From: Desulfurellaceae bacterium
GTDB lineage: Bacteria > Campylobacterota_A > Desulfurellia > JAGGSF01
NCBI GenBank assembly: GCA_023128455.1
Contig: JAGMDW010000115.1
Coordinates: 1 to 11,740, forward strand
Reading direction: 5' to 3'
Length of the DNA: 11,740 nucleotides
Positions 5,562 to 11,740 of the stretch are shown in pieces; the stretch's first letter is position 1; each line of letters opens with the position of its first letter. A program made the translations under genes and the position numbers. The notes under the pieces are model-generated. The model made no database searches. It had not been told where the DNA came from and was given only the letters and a program-made list of their open reading frames with translations.

Positions 5562-6185
5562 ATGGATAAATATACCTTCTTTTTTAGTCAAAAAATCACT
5601 AAGATCTATATTATTAGACATGGAAGGGTAAAAAATGCAGGAAGAGAGATATTTAATGGCACAATGGATATAGAATTGAACAAAGATGGTAAAATTGAGG
5701 CAGAGAAAATATCAAATTTTTTTGAAGATAAAGATATAAATGTAATATTTACCAGTCCTTTGAAAAGATGCATATATACGGCAGAAAGGATTAAAGAAAA
5801 AATAAAAGCAAAAATTGTTGTAGATGAGAGAATAAGAGAAAAAAACTTTGGTATATTTCAAGGTTGTAGTTGGGAAGAGATTAAGAAAAAATTTCCAGAA
5901 GAATCAAAACAGTATATAAAAGATTTTTTTCATTTTCGTATACCTGAGGGAGAAAGCTCCTTTGATGTCCGAAGACGCTTATCACCATTTGTAGAAGAGA
6001 TAAAAAATATAAGGAAAAACATCGTTGTTGTATCTCATGGAACGATAAATAGAATTATTGTAGGAGAAATTTTTAATTTGCCGTCGGATTTTTTAATTTC
6101 CATTGCTCAGGATTATGGAGGTATAAATATTATAGAAACAGATGGAAAATGGTATGTTTTAAGAATGTTGAATGGGAGAGTATAG
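5562..6185 (+). CDS. Histidine phosphatase superfamily protein (phosphoglycerate mutase/CobC-like)
   Basis: A 207-residue cytosolic phosphatase of the branch that uses a phosphohistidine intermediate. The catalytic RHG is at 19-21 (IYIIRHGRVKN), with SPLKR (65-69), REKNFGIFQG (92-101) containing the acid-base candidate E93, PEGES (128-132) and VVSHG (156-160) with the second histidine H159. The layout fits CobC/GpmB-type small-molecule phosphatases, not cofactor-dependent mutase; the substrate cannot be told from sequence. Ten or so residues precede the usual family start, but no other start codon lies before the RHG strand, so ATG 5562 is kept. It heads the operon and mogA starts directly after its stop codon. 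The operon's his genes lack a histidinol-phosphatase here; this protein is a formal but unproven candidate. Confidence 0.85.
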   Translation: MDKYTFFFSQKITKIYIIRHGRVKNAGREIFNGTMDIELNKDGKIEAEKISNFFEDKDINVIFTSPLKRCIYTAERIKEKIKAKIVVDERIREKNFGIFQGCSWEEIKKKFPEESKQYIKDFFHFRIPEGESSFDVRRRLSPFVEEIKNIRKNIVVVSHGTINRIIVGEIFNLPSDFLISIAQDYGGINIIETDGKWYVLRMLNGRV

Positions 6186-6674
6186 ATGAATTTAGCGTTA
6201 ATTGTGGTTAGTGATTCTTGTTTCAAGGGGGAAAGGAAGGATGGGATAATAGATACGGTAAAAAAAATTGTTGAGCAAAAGGCTGAAATCGTTTATTATT
6301 CCATTGTGCCGGATGAGGAAGAAAAAATCACAGAAGAATTGAAAAAAGCTTGCGATATGAGGGATGTGGATGTGGTGATTACAAGTGGAGGTACAGGACT
6401 GTATGAAAGAGATGTTACACCTCAGGCAACGAGAAAGGTAATAGAGTATGAGGTACCAGGTATACCTATGGCTTTAATTGTGCAGGGACTTCAGTTTACA
6501 AAGTATGCTATGCTGTCTCGTGAAATAGCAGGGGTGAGAAATAAAAGATTAATTATCAATCTTCCAGGTTCACCAAAGGCTGTTCATCAAAGCTTAAGTT
6601 TTATCATTGACGCTTTGCCTCATGCCGCAGAAAAACTTAAAGGAGATACCACTCCTTGTGGAGAAGATTTGTGA
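6186..6674 (+). CDS. mogA: MogA/MoaB-family molybdopterin adenylyltransferase
   Basis: A 162-residue MoCF-fold protein. Family members adenylylate molybdopterin with Mg-ATP before molybdate insertion in molybdenum or tungsten cofactor synthesis. Signature pieces are VVSDSCFKGERKDG (7-20), TSGGTG (66-71), RDVTPQAT (75-82), EVPGIP (89-94), SREIAGVRN (111-119) and NLPGSPKAV (125-133). RDVTP followed by EVPG is closer to MogA than to B. subtilis MoaB. It abuts the phosphatase stop codon, has GGGAGAG just upstream, and its TGA overlaps the murI GTG (GTGA). No other Mo-cofactor gene is nearby, so its place between a phosphatase and murI is unexplained. Confidence 0.87.
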   Translation: MNLALIVVSDSCFKGERKDGIIDTVKKIVEQKAEIVYYSIVPDEEEKITEELKKACDMRDVDVVITSGGTGLYERDVTPQATRKVIEYEVPGIPMALIVQGLQFTKYAMLSREIAGVRNKRLIINLPGSPKAVHQSLSFIIDALPHAAEKLKGDTTPCGEDL

Positions 6675-7444
6675 TCGGTGTATTTGATTCTGGCGTAGGT
6701 GGACTTACCGTGGTAAAAGAGATAAGAAAATGTTTACCGCAGGTTGGCGTTGCCTATTTAGGAGATACGGCTCGCCTGCCTTATGGAACAAAGTCAGAAG
6801 AAACGGTTATCAAATATTCTTTAAAGAATATTGCTTTTCTTACTCATTTTCAGGTGCAGATGATTGTTGTTGCTTGCAACACAGCTTCCAGCTATGCTTT
6901 ATCTACATTGAAGAAACAGCTTTCTATTCCTACATTGGGTGTTATAGAGCCCGGGGTGGATATGGCATTAAAATCTACAAAAAATAAAAGGATTGGTGTT
7001 ATTGGCACCGAGGCAACTATTAGAAGCCGGTCTTATGAAAGAGAGATAAAGAAAAGGGGAAATTACGAGGTTTTTTCCCAGAGTTGCCCATTGTTTGTTC
7101 CGTTAGTTGAGGAAGGTATTACAAATGGAAATATAGCGCATTCGGTAGCACAATTTTATCTTGAAGGGTTGAAAAAAAAGGATATAGACACACTTATTTT
7201 AGGGTGTACACATTACCCTCTTCTTCGGGGTGTAATTGCCGAGACATTAGGAGAGAAGGTATCTCTGGTAAGCTCGGCGAAGGCTGTTGCGCAGGCGGTA
7301 AAAAGAGAGGTAGAAGAAAGAAAAATAAACGGAAAAGGAACACTTATGTTTTTTACTACGGATACTCCGGAAAGATTTGCCCGCGTTGGCAGATTATTTT
7401 TGGGCAAAACATTTAACGGTGTGAAGTTGGTTGAGATTGAGTGA
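6671..7444 (+). CDS. murI: Glutamate racemase (MurI)
   Basis: MurI interconverts L- and D-glutamate for peptidoglycan, in the cytoplasm and without a cofactor. With the GTG at 6671 the protein has 257 residues, the usual size, and begins MIGVFDSGVGGLTV as in the family. A TTG at 6656 is in frame but would add five odd residues; GGAG (6660-6663) fits the GTG. The two catalytic cysteines are C69 in VACNTAS and C179 in GCTHYP. GDTARLPYG (31-39) and GVIEPG (90-95) are also typical. It overlaps mogA by GTGA, and its TGA overlaps the hisH start, so translation is probably coupled. Its presence indicates a peptidoglycan-making cell. Confidence 0.94.
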   Translation: MIGVFDSGVGGLTVVKEIRKCLPQVGVAYLGDTARLPYGTKSEETVIKYSLKNIAFLTHFQVQMIVVACNTASSYALSTLKKQLSIPTLGVIEPGVDMALKSTKNKRIGVIGTEATIRSRSYEREIKKRGNYEVFSQSCPLFVPLVEEGITNGNIAHSVAQFYLEGLKKKDIDTLILGCTHYPLLRGVIAETLGEKVSLVSSAKAVAQAVKREVEERKINGKGTLMFFTTDTPERFARVGRLFLGKTFNGVKLVEIE

Positions 7445-8061
7445 TGATTAAGATAGGCATTATAGATTATGGAAGAGGCAACATAAGAAGTGTAGAAAAG
7501 GCATTAAAGGAAATAGGAGACAAAACTGTGCTTATATCTCGCCCTGCCGACATTAAGGCATCTGATGCGATTATACTGCCTGGCGTGGGGGCATTTAAGG
7601 ATTGTATAGAAAGCTTGCGTAGACTGAATTTAATAGATGCACTGTATGATATATTTGAAAGTAGAGTACCTTTTTTGGGTATTTGTTTGGGCATGCAGAT
7701 TTTATTCAGCAAAAGCTATGAGTTTGGTGAGCATAGGGGATTGGGTGTTATAAAGGGAGAGGTGATTAAATTTAAAGCTGATGTAAAAGTACCGCATATG
7801 GGATGGAATGAGGTTAATAAAATAAAAGATTCGCCACTTTTGAAGGATATTCCGCCTGATACTTATTTTTATTTTGATCATTCTTATTATGTTTTACCTG
7901 ATGAGAAGGTGGCAATTGCCACAACACCATACAATAGAAATTTTTGCTCCGTTATTCAAAAGGATAATATTTTTGCCACTCAATTTCACCCCGAAAAAAG
8001 CCAAAAATGGGGATTGCAGCTACTAAAGAATTTCTACAATTTCTGTAGAGAGCGATGCTGA
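7444..8061 (+). CDS. hisH: Imidazole glycerol phosphate synthase, glutaminase subunit (HisH)
   Basis: HisH hydrolyses glutamine and passes ammonia to HisF, which makes imidazole glycerol phosphate and AICAR, the fifth step of histidine synthesis. The 205-residue class I amidotransferase shows the oxyanion part PGVGAF, the nucleophile in GICLGMQ (C81), and the catalytic histidine and glutamate in FHPEKS (H182, E184). The usual YFVHSYY segment is YFDHSYY here, a small departure next to, not in, the triad. The start is ATG 7444, which overlaps the murI stop (TGATG); GTG 7441 would add one residue and cannot be excluded. hisF is three genes downstream. Confidence 0.94.
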   Translation: MIKIGIIDYGRGNIRSVEKALKEIGDKTVLISRPADIKASDAIILPGVGAFKDCIESLRRLNLIDALYDIFESRVPFLGICLGMQILFSKSYEFGEHRGLGVIKGEVIKFKADVKVPHMGWNEVNKIKDSPLLKDIPPDTYFYFDHSYYVLPDEKVAIATTPYNRNFCSVIQKDNIFATQFHPEKSQKWGLQLLKNFYNFCRERC

Positions 8062-8771
8062 TTATTCCTGCCATTGATATATATGATGGTAAAGTGGTAA
8101 GGCTTACTAAGGGGAAAAGGGAAAATATGCATGTGTATAGTTATAATCCTTTGAATATAGCGGAAAAGTTTTGTAGCTTAGGTGTAAAGAGAATCCATAT
8201 TGTGGATCTAAATGCTGCATTTGGAGAAAAAAATAATCGTGATATTGTAAAAGATATAGCAAGCAGTATTGATGCTGAGATTGAGGTAGGCGGCGGGATA
8301 AGAAACCTGAAGATTGCAGAAGAGTTATTTTCTTGCGGTGTGAACAGTATTATCATAGGCACAATGATGGTTAAAAGTTTTAGTGATTTTGAAAAAATTG
8401 TCTCTTTATATAAAGATAAAATCATCGCCGGGGTGGATGTTGAAGGAAAATATGTTAAGATTTCAGGGTGGTGCGAGAATACAAGTATTGATTATGTGGA
8501 TTTATTATTGAGAGTAAAAGATATGGGCATAAAGCAGACTATTGTTACCGATGTTTCCCGAGATGGGACATTGGAAGGCATAAGTCCTTTATTTTATAAA
8601 GAGGTGGCATTGAAAACAGGCTTGGATGTTGTTGCCTCGGGCGGCGTTTCTAACATAGAAGATATAAAAGGGTTGAAAAAAGTGGAAAAATTTGGCGTGG
8701 TCGGTGTTATTGTGGGTAAAGCAATTTATGAAAATAAGATAAGCCTTAAGGAGGCATTATGTTCAGGATAA
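8055..8771 (+). CDS. hisA: ProFAR isomerase (HisA)
   Basis: HisA isomerises ProFAR to PRFAR, the substrate of HisF/HisH. The 238-residue (beta-alpha)8 barrel shows the internal half-barrel repeat: IIPAIDIYDGKVVRL with catalytic D8, EVGGGIRN (77-84) as the first phosphate loop, GVDV with D128, TDVSRDGTLEG (165-175), and ASGGVSN (194-200) as the second phosphate loop. D8 and D128 are the general acid-base pair. There is no sign of PriA-type bifunctionality that I can judge. It overlaps hisH by 7 bp. Its own 3' end carries AAGGAGG (8748-8754), the ribosome-binding site of the next gene. Confidence 0.94.
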   Translation: MLIIPAIDIYDGKVVRLTKGKRENMHVYSYNPLNIAEKFCSLGVKRIHIVDLNAAFGEKNNRDIVKDIASSIDAEIEVGGGIRNLKIAEELFSCGVNSIIIGTMMVKSFSDFEKIVSLYKDKIIAGVDVEGKYVKISGWCENTSIDYVDLLLRVKDMGIKQTIVTDVSRDGTLEGISPLFYKEVALKTGLDVVASGGVSNIEDIKGLKKVEKFGVVGVIVGKAIYENKISLKEALCSG

Positions 8772-9583
8772 CAACGGTTGTTGAAAATACATCGGCATCA
8801 AAGCCAAAGTTTAAAGCAGAACATGGTTTGAGTATTTTTATTGAGACAAAAAAAGAAAAATTCTTTTTTGATACGGGTCAGAGTGATGTTTTTGTACACA
8901 ATGCAAAGCTTTTGAATATTGATTTGACGAAGATAAACAAGGTAGTTTTGAGTCATGGGCATTATGATCATGGGGGTGGACTGAAGTATCTTTTAGATTA
9001 TACAAAACCTGTTGTATACGGTCATCCAGAAATTTTCAGGGATAGATATTCTAAGCTGAGTGATACAGGTAAATTGAGATATCTTGGTATAGAAAAACGG
9101 GAATTTTATGAGGAAAAGGGAATAAGATTTGTATTGGATGATAAACCTATGGAGGTAAGCGAAAATATCTATACCACAGGCTTTGAGGAGATGACAACAG
9201 ATTTTGAAGAAGTGGACAAAAACTTTGTTTATAAGAAGAATGGAGTTTATGAGAAAGATGATGTGACAGATGATATGTCTTTAATTCTTGATGTAAAAAA
9301 AGGGCTTTTTATTATATTTGGTTGTGCTCACAGAGGGATTATAAATATCATAAGACAGGCAGAAAAAACATTCAATAAAAGGGTGTTTGGCTTCATCGGG
9401 GGAACGCATTTGGGTCCGGCTAGTGATTATCAAAGAAAAATGGTAATTGAGGAGTTGGAAAAAATGGATCTGGAAATTATAGGACCATCTCATTGCACAG
9501 GATTAAAGATGACAGCAGAACTTTATTGTGCATTTAAAGATAGAGTGATATTCAACAATGTGGGAACGGTTTTAGAGGTCTAA
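8759..9583 (+). CDS. MBL-fold metallohydrolase, COG1237-like
   Basis: A 274-residue metallo-beta-lactamase-fold protein. The metal motif SHGHYDHGGG (65-74) supplies H66, H68, D70 and H71. Further ligand candidates are H191 in FGCAHRGI, H217 in GGTHLG and H245 in SHCTG. FDTGQS (37-42) and the GCAH...GGTHLG arrangement match COG1237 (family II metal-dependent hydrolases), whose archaeal member MJ0301 is annotated as a dihydropterin/ribofuranosylaminobenzene-phosphate enzyme; most members are uncharacterised. No signal peptide, so cytosolic. The gene overlaps hisA by 13 bp, uses a strong ribosome-binding site inside hisA, and abuts hisF with no gap, so it is firmly built into the his operon. No known histidine step calls for an MBL enzyme. 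Confidence 0.88.
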   Translation: MFRITTVVENTSASKPKFKAEHGLSIFIETKKEKFFFDTGQSDVFVHNAKLLNIDLTKINKVVLSHGHYDHGGGLKYLLDYTKPVVYGHPEIFRDRYSKLSDTGKLRYLGIEKREFYEEKGIRFVLDDKPMEVSENIYTTGFEEMTTDFEEVDKNFVYKKNGVYEKDDVTDDMSLILDVKKGLFIIFGCAHRGIINIIRQAEKTFNKRVFGFIGGTHLGPASDYQRKMVIEELEKMDLEIIGPSHCTGLKMTAELYCAFKDRVIFNNVGTVLEV

Positions 9584-10339
9584 ATGCTGACAAAGAGAAT
9601 TATTCCCTGTTTGGATGTAAAAGAGGGAAGGGTGGTAAAAGGTATAAACTTTGTAGATTTGAGGGATGCGGGAGATCCGGTAGAAACTGCTTTGGTTTAT
9701 GATAAAGAAGGAGCAGATGAACTGGTTTTTTTAGATATTACTGCTTCCCATGAGAAAAGGGACATTATAATAGATGTAGTAGAAAGAACGGTGCAAAATG
9801 TGTTTTTGCCCGTTACCGTTGGAGGAGGTATAAGGACGCTGGAGGATATTCGCAATCTGCTTATGGCTGGTGCGGATAAGGTATCTATCAACACTCAGGC
9901 GGTGCAGGAACCTGAAATAATTGAAAAAGCATCCCGAGCGTTTGGCACTCAATGCATTGTAATAGCTATAGACGCGAAGAAAAAAGATGACGGGTGGGAA
10001 GTTTATATTCATGGTGGAAGAACAGCTACAGGATTAGATGTTATTCAGTGGGCAAGATTTGTGGAGGAAAAAGGGGCAGGAGAGATTCTGTTGACGAGTA
10101 TGGATAGAGACGGAACAAAGGCAGGTTATGATATTCCGCTGACAGGAGCAGTTGCAAAAACTGTGAATATACCTGTTATTGCTTCTGGCGGTGCAGGAAA
10201 ACCAGAGCATATGTTAGATGTGTTTAGGGCTGGTGCAGATGCCGCATTAGCTGCTTCTATCTTTCATTATGGTCAATATTCGATAAAAGAGGTAAAGGAA
10301 TTTTTATCAAAAAACGGTATATGTGTGAGGTTAACATGA
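9584..10339 (+). CDS. hisF: Imidazole glycerol phosphate synthase, cyclase subunit (HisF)
   Basis: HisF combines PRFAR with ammonia from HisH to give imidazole glycerol phosphate and AICAR. The 251-residue barrel begins with RIIPCLDVKEGRVVKG (catalytic D11), then TVGGGIR (78-84), VIAIDAK with D130, HGGR (143-146), TSMDRDGTKAGYD (171-183) and ASGGAGKPEHM (200-210). Length matches the family. It starts directly after the MBL stop codon with AGAGGT a few bases upstream. Its stop TGA overlaps the hisIE ATG. Partner hisH lies upstream, separated by hisA and the MBL gene. Confidence 0.96.
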   Translation: MLTKRIIPCLDVKEGRVVKGINFVDLRDAGDPVETALVYDKEGADELVFLDITASHEKRDIIIDVVERTVQNVFLPVTVGGGIRTLEDIRNLLMAGADKVSINTQAVQEPEIIEKASRAFGTQCIVIAIDAKKKDDGWEVYIHGGRTATGLDVIQWARFVEEKGAGEILLTSMDRDGTKAGYDIPLTGAVAKTVNIPVIASGGAGKPEHMLDVFRAGADAALAASIFHYGQYSIKEVKEFLSKNGICVRLT

Positions 10340-11040
10340 AACTTATAGAAACTCTAAATTTTGACGAAAAAGGACTTATTCCTGTAATTGTGCAGGATTT
10401 TTACAATGATGAGGTTTTGATGCTGGCTTATGCAAATAAAGAAGCAGTAGAAAATATCTTAAAGGATGAATCGGGTTGGTATTTCTCACGAGAGAGAAAA
10501 AAACTGTGGAGAAAGGGTGAAGAATCGGGGCATACACAAAAGGTAAAAGAGATCTATTTTGATTGTGATGCGGATACACTTTTAATAAAAGTGGAACAGA
10601 AAGGAGCGGCATGTCATACCAATCATCGCAGTTGTTTTTACAGGAAATATTTTAGAGGAAAGGTGATGGAAACAGAGTCTCCTTTGCCTGAAGAATTTGA
10701 AGAGATTGTATACAAGGTAGGATTGGACGAGAGAAAGGTGATGGATGAGGTATATAAGATTATCATAGAAAGAAGAGGAACGATGCCAGAGGATTCTTAT
10801 GTTGCTTCTTTATTTAAAGAGGGATTGAATGAAATACTGAAGAAAATAGGCGAAGAATCTACAGAAGTGGTTTTAGCGGCTAAAGATGAAAAGGAAAGCC
10901 AGATTATATATGAAGCAACAGATTTGTTTTTTCATCTTTTGGTTTGTCTGGCTTATTTTGATATACCACCATCAACTATTAGAGATGAGTTAAAACGCAG
11001 ATTTAAGATATCTGGAACATTTGAAAAAGAAAGTAGATGA
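10336..11040 (+). CDS. hisI: Bifunctional PR-AMP cyclohydrolase / PR-ATP pyrophosphatase (HisIE)
   Basis: A fusion catalysing steps 2 and 3 of histidine synthesis. The HisI half (about 1-112) has WYFSRERKKLWRKGEESGH (48-66), the metal site DCDAD (76-80) and zinc cysteines C77, C93 and C100 in GAACHTNHRSCFYR. The usual SRSR is SRER here. The HisE half (about 130-234) has MPEDSYVASLF (150-160), KKIGEESTEVVLAAK (169-183) with the acidic metal site, and YEATDLFFHLL (192-202). The natural start is ATG 10336, overlapping the hisF stop as ATGA, with TGAGG five bases upstream; an in-frame ATG at 10321 lies deep in hisF and lacks a ribosome-binding site. The next gene overlaps by ATGA. Confidence 0.95.
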   Translation: MKLIETLNFDEKGLIPVIVQDFYNDEVLMLAYANKEAVENILKDESGWYFSRERKKLWRKGEESGHTQKVKEIYFDCDADTLLIKVEQKGAACHTNHRSCFYRKYFRGKVMETESPLPEEFEEIVYKVGLDERKVMDEVYKIIIERRGTMPEDSYVASLFKEGLNEILKKIGEESTEVVLAAKDEKESQIIYEATDLFFHLLVCLAYFDIPPSTIRDELKRRFKISGTFEKESR

Positions 11041-11740
11041 AGATTTGTTTCATCTTAGATGAAACATGGGATAGTGCATTAACAGATTTTGGATTAAAAT
11101 CAGCAAGAGTGCTCTCTAAAAAATACGATGTTATAGTAGGAGCGATAAAACATAGTTTTGCCTTTCAAGCAGCCCATGAAAGAAATTTAAAAACATTTGA
11201 TATCCTCCCTTTAAGAGGGAATATATTTTCTTCCTTAAAGATTTTTTTGTTTTTGAAAAATAGGCTTTCTTCTATTAGGCCTGATGTTGTTGTCAGTATA
11301 AGAGGAGAAGCATTTTTCTTCTCCTATATTTTGAGAAAAAAATTAGGTTTTTATCCTATAAGAATCTATGGAGGAAATAAAGATTGGCATTTTTCTTTAC
11401 ACAATCTTATGTATAGAGATTGCTCACTTATTTTTACCTCTTATAAATTATGGAGGAAAAGCCCCTTTAAAAATAGAAAGGTAACCATTATGAGAGGGAT
11501 GGTAGATGAGAAGAGATTTAGTTTTAAGGAAGACGGCATGATTTTGAGAAAAAAGATGAATATTGGAGATGATGAAATAGTGTTTGGTGCGGTGGGAAGA
11601 TGGGATAAGGTGAAGGGTTATCCCATACTCATAGATGCCTTTTATAAATTGAATAAAAATTTTCCCAAAACAAAATTGGTTATTGTAGGCGAGAAAAAAG
11701 GGGAAGATGTAAAAAGAGTAATAGGAAAAATAGAAGAATA
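11037..11740 (+). CDS. Glycosyltransferase, GT4-like (partial, runs off the window)
   Basis: Reading from ATG 11037, which overlaps the hisIE stop as ATGA, gives 234 residues with no stop before the window end. The N-terminal half has a Rossmann-like MKICFILDET strand and RPDVVVSIRGEAFF (81-94). The second domain starts with the GT-B signature AVGRWDKVKGYPILIDAF (185-202) and LVIVGEKKGED (214-224), typical of Glycos_transf_1 (GT4) enzymes that use nucleotide sugars. The usual EX7E donor-site motif would lie beyond the edge. It probably adds sugars to lipid or surface glycans; the acceptor cannot be inferred. Its coupling to hisIE suggests the operon continues into envelope genes. Confidence 0.83.
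   Translation, partial: MKICFILDETWDSALTDFGLKSARVLSKKYDVIVGAIKHSFAFQAAHERNLKTFDILPLRGNIFSSLKIFLFLKNRLSSIRPDVVVSIRGEAFFFSYILRKKLGFYPIRIYGGNKDWHFSLHNLMYRDCSLIFTSYKLWRKSPFKNRKVTIMRGMVDEKRFSFKEDGMILRKKMNIGDDEIVFGAVGRWDKVKGYPILIDAFYKLNKNFPKTKLVIVGEKKGEDVKRVIGKIEE

Noticed and set aside
6656..6670. TTG 6656 as the murI start
   Set aside because: It adds five residues not found in MurI proteins; GTG 6671 matches the family start and has a well-placed GGAG.

Overview
The window is bacterial, AT-rich by eye, and mostly housekeeping. It begins with the end of an rRNA operon and holds two tRNA genes, a primary sigma factor and part of a histidine operon. Nothing in it fixes a phylum. The low GC, the very tight gene packing and short leaders would suit a low-GC thermophile or an uncultured candidate lineage, but that is inference only; the upstream 16S rRNA would settle it.

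Region 1 (1-826): the 3' end of 23S rRNA, a complete 5S rRNA, and trmL, whose ATG lies 12 nt after the 5S 3' end with no terminator between. trmL runs convergently into queA (minus strand), and the two 3' ends overlap by 34 bp. Both enzymes modify tRNA wobble positions. queA and rpoD diverge from a 103-bp gap that carries the rpoD promoter.

Region 2 (1922-3415): rpoD, a primary sigma-70 with regions 1.1 to 4 all visible.

Region 3 (3416-5561): a scrambled, accessory-looking stretch. A 527-bp gap after rpoD holds the decayed C-terminal end of a TauE/SafE-type membrane transporter and several dyads. Next is a lone radical SAM gene with its own good promoter and an apparently damaged 3' end. Then come tRNA-Ala(GGC) and tRNA-Phe(GAA) behind one promoter. 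A minus-strand gene for a c-di-GMP-binding MshEN domain (the N-terminal part of a GspE/PilB ATPase) loses its homology exactly where the tRNA-Phe 3' end begins, which looks like a recombination or integration junction.

Region 4 (5562-11740): one compact operon read rightward. Every junction from the first stop to the window end overlaps or abuts. Order: histidine-phosphatase-family enzyme, mogA-type gene, murI, hisH, hisA, a metallo-beta-lactamase-fold hydrolase, hisF, hisIE, and the start of a GT4 glycosyltransferase that runs off the end. hisA, hisH/hisF and hisIE cover steps 2 to 5 of histidine biosynthesis; hisG, hisB, hisC, hisD and histidinol-phosphatase are absent here.

No CRISPR array, complete insertion sequence, integrase or obvious defence system was seen. 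The best leads are the 5S-trmL arrangement, the gene break at tRNA-Phe, and the conserved-looking MBL hydrolase inside the his operon.
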